Assembly: GCA_965242775.1 (NCBI GenBank)
Contig: CBDETI010000024.1
Span: 186,001-250,000, forward strand
Direction: 5' to 3'
Length of the DNA stretch: 64,000 bases
Source: JAWPMT01 sp965242775
GTDB taxonomy: Bacteria; Bacteroidota; Bacteroidia; Cytophagales; Cyclobacteriaceae
In this document: in pieces, positions 61,927-64,000 of the stretch
How positions within the stretch are numbered: position 1 is the first letter of the stretch
How the letters are laid out: every line of letters starts with the position of its first letter
The notes under the pieces: generated by a model
Database searches by the model: none
Told to the model about the DNA's origin: nothing
What the model saw: only the letters and a program-made list of their open reading frames with translations
Made by a program: the position numbers and the translations under genes

Positions 61927-64000
61927 TTAAAAGCCGAAACCATCGTCTTCCTCCTCAGTTTCGATTGTCTCAAAATTCTCGTCTTCTAAATTTATCTCGG
62001 TGGGGTAGACCAGATTGTAGGGTTCTTCAATCCCGAAGTACTTTAATCTGAAATCGTTGATAAACTTCAAGGTTTCATTCTCATCGGCTTTAGCCACGAC
62101 CAATTCACCCTCCTTTATCTTGCCATCCGAGGTTTTATCCTCAATGGCAGTATTGAAATCCGTGTTGGACGAGAAGGCGATCAAACTGTTTTCAACGTAG
62201 CTGAAAAAATACCAGGTGCCGGGAGCTGCCTGAACAAACAGATTGATCACATCGGCGCCCACATCATCTTTCTTCATTTCGAGGAAGCCATCCATCTTGG
62301 CGTTGACATCCGTCGCAAGAACATTTGATATGCCTAGTTTGGTGGTATTGTGCCAGGCATTGTGCTCTTTGTTCCATTTCATCGTAACACCCGAAACAAC
62401 GATTGATTTATTAAGTACCGGCGACAAACTATTGAGCGGAACATAATCTTTTAGGCTCTCCGTCTCAAACGTCTTGGCAGCTTCATCACTCGTCAAATTG
62501 GCCAGATTCAGAAGCGTTTCTATCTCAATATTGTTGGCTGGTGGATTGCCCAGTCGCTCCACAATATCCAGTAAATCTCTTGCCATTAAATCCATTGTGG
62601 CTGCATTCATCTTAAAGTCAAAGCTGAAGAAGCCTCTAAATTGATATTCTTCGGTACTACGGATACCGGTTCCCACGACCGACGCGTCAATTTCAATCTT
62701 GTTCTTTTCTTTATCGATGAAATCACTCTTCCCTTCAAAGACGATGGCAGTACTACTATCATTATAAATGAGGGTCTGACCTTTATATGACATTCCGGAG
62801 GTCTTGGCAGGCTCTTCGATGGTAAATTGCCCGTTTCCATCATACTTAAACAGACCCTTAGCAACAAACAGATCCTTGTCATCCTGCTGCTCCTTTTTCT
62901 CTACAAAGGTTGGATAAACTTTGCCTCTGGCCCCATAGTGTAAGCCAGCCATGGCCTTTTCACCTTCAGCGAAGGTGGCGTTGGTGAAATCGATAACAAC
63001 TTCGGTTTTATCGTCGGTCCGGGAGAAAGAGACCCATTCATTGGATTCTATACTCTCCAATATTGGTTTTACCGAACCCTGAAGTTCCAGGGCTTGTTTG
63101 TAGGCTTTAAGTGTGGTCACACCTTTAAACAGAAACCCGGGAGCAATGGACATATTTTTCGTTTCCGGTACGACCCCTTCAGCAGCGGTGTAGGTCAAAG
63201 TTTCATCTTTTCCTAGTTGTAAGGACTCTGTTCCGAATGTCCGAAAGCTAATATCAAATGTATCCGCACCTATTGGGAGCAGGTAAGTGGCTCCACCGGA
63301 GAAAGCTCGTCTTGACTCAACATCGATCGTAGCATTGAACAAGTAGTGATAAGTACTGTCATTTTGGAATATTACCTCCGCATTCTGGAAGGTCTGTAGC
63401 ACGGAATTGGCCAGAACCGTCATTCTGTGGTCCTCAGGAATGATTTGTGCATCCGCCACAGCGATAAATGGAATCCCTTCTACTTCCATTTCCTGGGAAT
63501 TGATATCGTAGGACGCCTTGGTGGCGCTAAATGCAAGGGAGTCAAGTTCTTCCCTCGTGGAATAAAAGTAAGAATCCTCGATTGGCACATTTTCTGGCTT
63601 CTCCATCACAATCACCGAATCCTCCAAAAACCAGGTACCGCTTGTAATCGAGGTGTTGAGTGCCGCGTATGGAAAAGAAAATGCTGCGACACCTACTTTT
63701 TCTGGCCTTACATCTGCTTCATTTTTGACCAAATCGAAGTTGAGAAAAATGTCTTCGCCGATCATCGCCGGCTTCTCCGGATCATCGGTCAATACCTCAA
63801 ATTCAGCGTGACGTGCCGAATAGGAGAGCTCTTTAAAGTTATACTCGTTTGATACCGCTCTTGACCCTCGGGTTAGAATCTCACCTGAGCCATACACACC
63901 TTTCGTCGTGATATTCGCTTCTCCTGTCAACTCAGCTGTCTGATTGTAAAATTTAAATGGCTCGCCTACGGTCCGCAGGTACATGCTGTCTTTTCTCGGA
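61927..64000 (-). CDS. Large secreted protein of unknown function (5' part beyond window)
   Basis: At least 690 C-terminal residues of a longer protein; the reading frame stays open through the window edge (residues PRKDS precede the Met at 63984), so that Met need not be the start. The visible part is beta-rich and acidic with recurring short strand patterns such as VYGSGEILTRGSRAVS, FSFPYAALNTSITSGTW and FLFKGVTTLKAYKQALEL. It ends in an acidic tail (ETEEEDDGFGF). I recognise no family, though the strand pattern recalls large Bacteroidota periplasmic or surface proteins. It ends five bases before the M20 gene on the same strand. Confidence 0.75.
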   Translation of the reverse strand, partial: PRKDSMYLRTVGEPFKFYNQTAELTGEANITTKGVYGSGEILTRGSRAVSNEYNFKELSYSARHAEFEVLTDDPEKPAMIGEDIFLNFDLVKNEADVRPEKVGVAAFSFPYAALNTSITSGTWFLEDSVIVMEKPENVPIEDSYFYSTREELDSLAFSATKASYDINSQEMEVEGIPFIAVADAQIIPEDHRMTVLANSVLQTFQNAEVIFQNDSTYHYLFNATIDVESRRAFSGGATYLLPIGADTFDISFRTFGTESLQLGKDETLTYTAAEGVVPETKNMSIAPGFLFKGVTTLKAYKQALELQGSVKPILESIESNEWVSFSRTDDKTEVVIDFTNATFAEGEKAMAGLHYGARGKVYPTFVEKKEQQDDKDLFVAKGLFKYDGNGQFTIEEPAKTSGMSYKGQTLIYNDSSTAIVFEGKSDFIDKEKNKIEIDASVVGTGIRSTEEYQFRGFFSFDFKMNAATMDLMARDLLDIVERLGNPPANNIEIETLLNLANLTSDEAAKTFETESLKDYVPLNSLSPVLNKSIVVSGVTMKWNKEHNAWHNTTKLGISNVLATDVNAKMDGFLEMKKDDVGADVINLFVQAAPGTWYFFSYVENSLIAFSSNTDFNTAIEDKTSDGKIKEGELVVAKADENETLKFINDFRLKYFGIEEPYNLVYPTEINLEDENFETIETEEEDDGFGF

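Noticed and set aside
1..64000. tRNA, rRNA, riboswitch, prophage or insertion-sequence genes
   Set aside because: No cloverleaf-like or conserved RNA sequence, no transposase or integrase motif, and no flanking repeats were seen while reading both strands.

Overview
The window reads as chromosome of a Bacteroidota bacterium, most likely a free-living, probably marine member of the Cytophagales. Support: a SusC/SusD pair, Wzi/RemB-like and OmpA/PD40 outer-membrane proteins, a fused alpha/beta 2-oxoacid dehydrogenase E1, a B-type L31 with a TAnnTTTG promoter, bacillithiol-type YtxJ, many lipoproteins, and dense packing with 1-11 bp overlaps. I found no tRNA, rRNA, CRISPR array, insertion sequence or prophage. 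Genes are closely packed, with little intergenic DNA.

Layout. 1-7.0 kb: a SusC/SusD uptake operon with a zinc metallohydrolase lipoprotein and a DUF4302 lipoprotein. 7.1-14.4 kb: metabolic genes (ispF, an M16 peptidase, E1, lipA) with a 17-residue-repeat secreted protein, ytxJ and an OsmC protein. 14.4-23.5 kb (minus strand): an ABCG-like exporter with a thioredoxin-like partner, a lipoprotein, a bestrophin, a GH3/NagZ-like enzyme, a D-threonine-aldolase-like enzyme, and a ceramidase-like gene broken by four frame changes. 23.6-29.8 kb (minus): YifB, then an envelope operon (Wzi-like, MsbA-like, small membrane protein, gmhA). 29.9-36.1 kb (plus): rpmE2 with promoter and terminator, a GlmU-like protein, holB, hemC, two cyclophilins and an RmlD-like reductase.

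The most unusual part is 36.1-47.2 kb, where two convergent operons combine polyamine enzymes with phage-shock-type membrane-stress proteins. The plus-strand arm holds speD, a membrane-anchored spermidine-synthase-like protein whose active-site motifs have decayed, a polytopic membrane protein and a Tat-exported FAD amine-oxidase-like lipoprotein. The minus-strand arm holds a YbjN-type protein, PspA/IM30, a 50-residue membrane microprotein, DUF4178, an Arg/Ser/Gly-rich lipoprotein, DUF350, a membrane-anchored aminopropyltransferase with intact motifs and a coiled-coil membrane protein. An XRE/S24-like regulator is divergently transcribed at its head. I infer a polyamine-linked envelope-stress system.

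47.2-64 kb (mostly minus): an AsmA / exported RidA / old-yellow-enzyme operon, a small lipoprotein with an aldehyde dehydrogenase, a transglutaminase-like secreted protein, a pair of OmpA-domain proteins, an M20 peptidase / DsbD / M23 peptidase run, and the 3' part of a large unknown protein that runs off the window.
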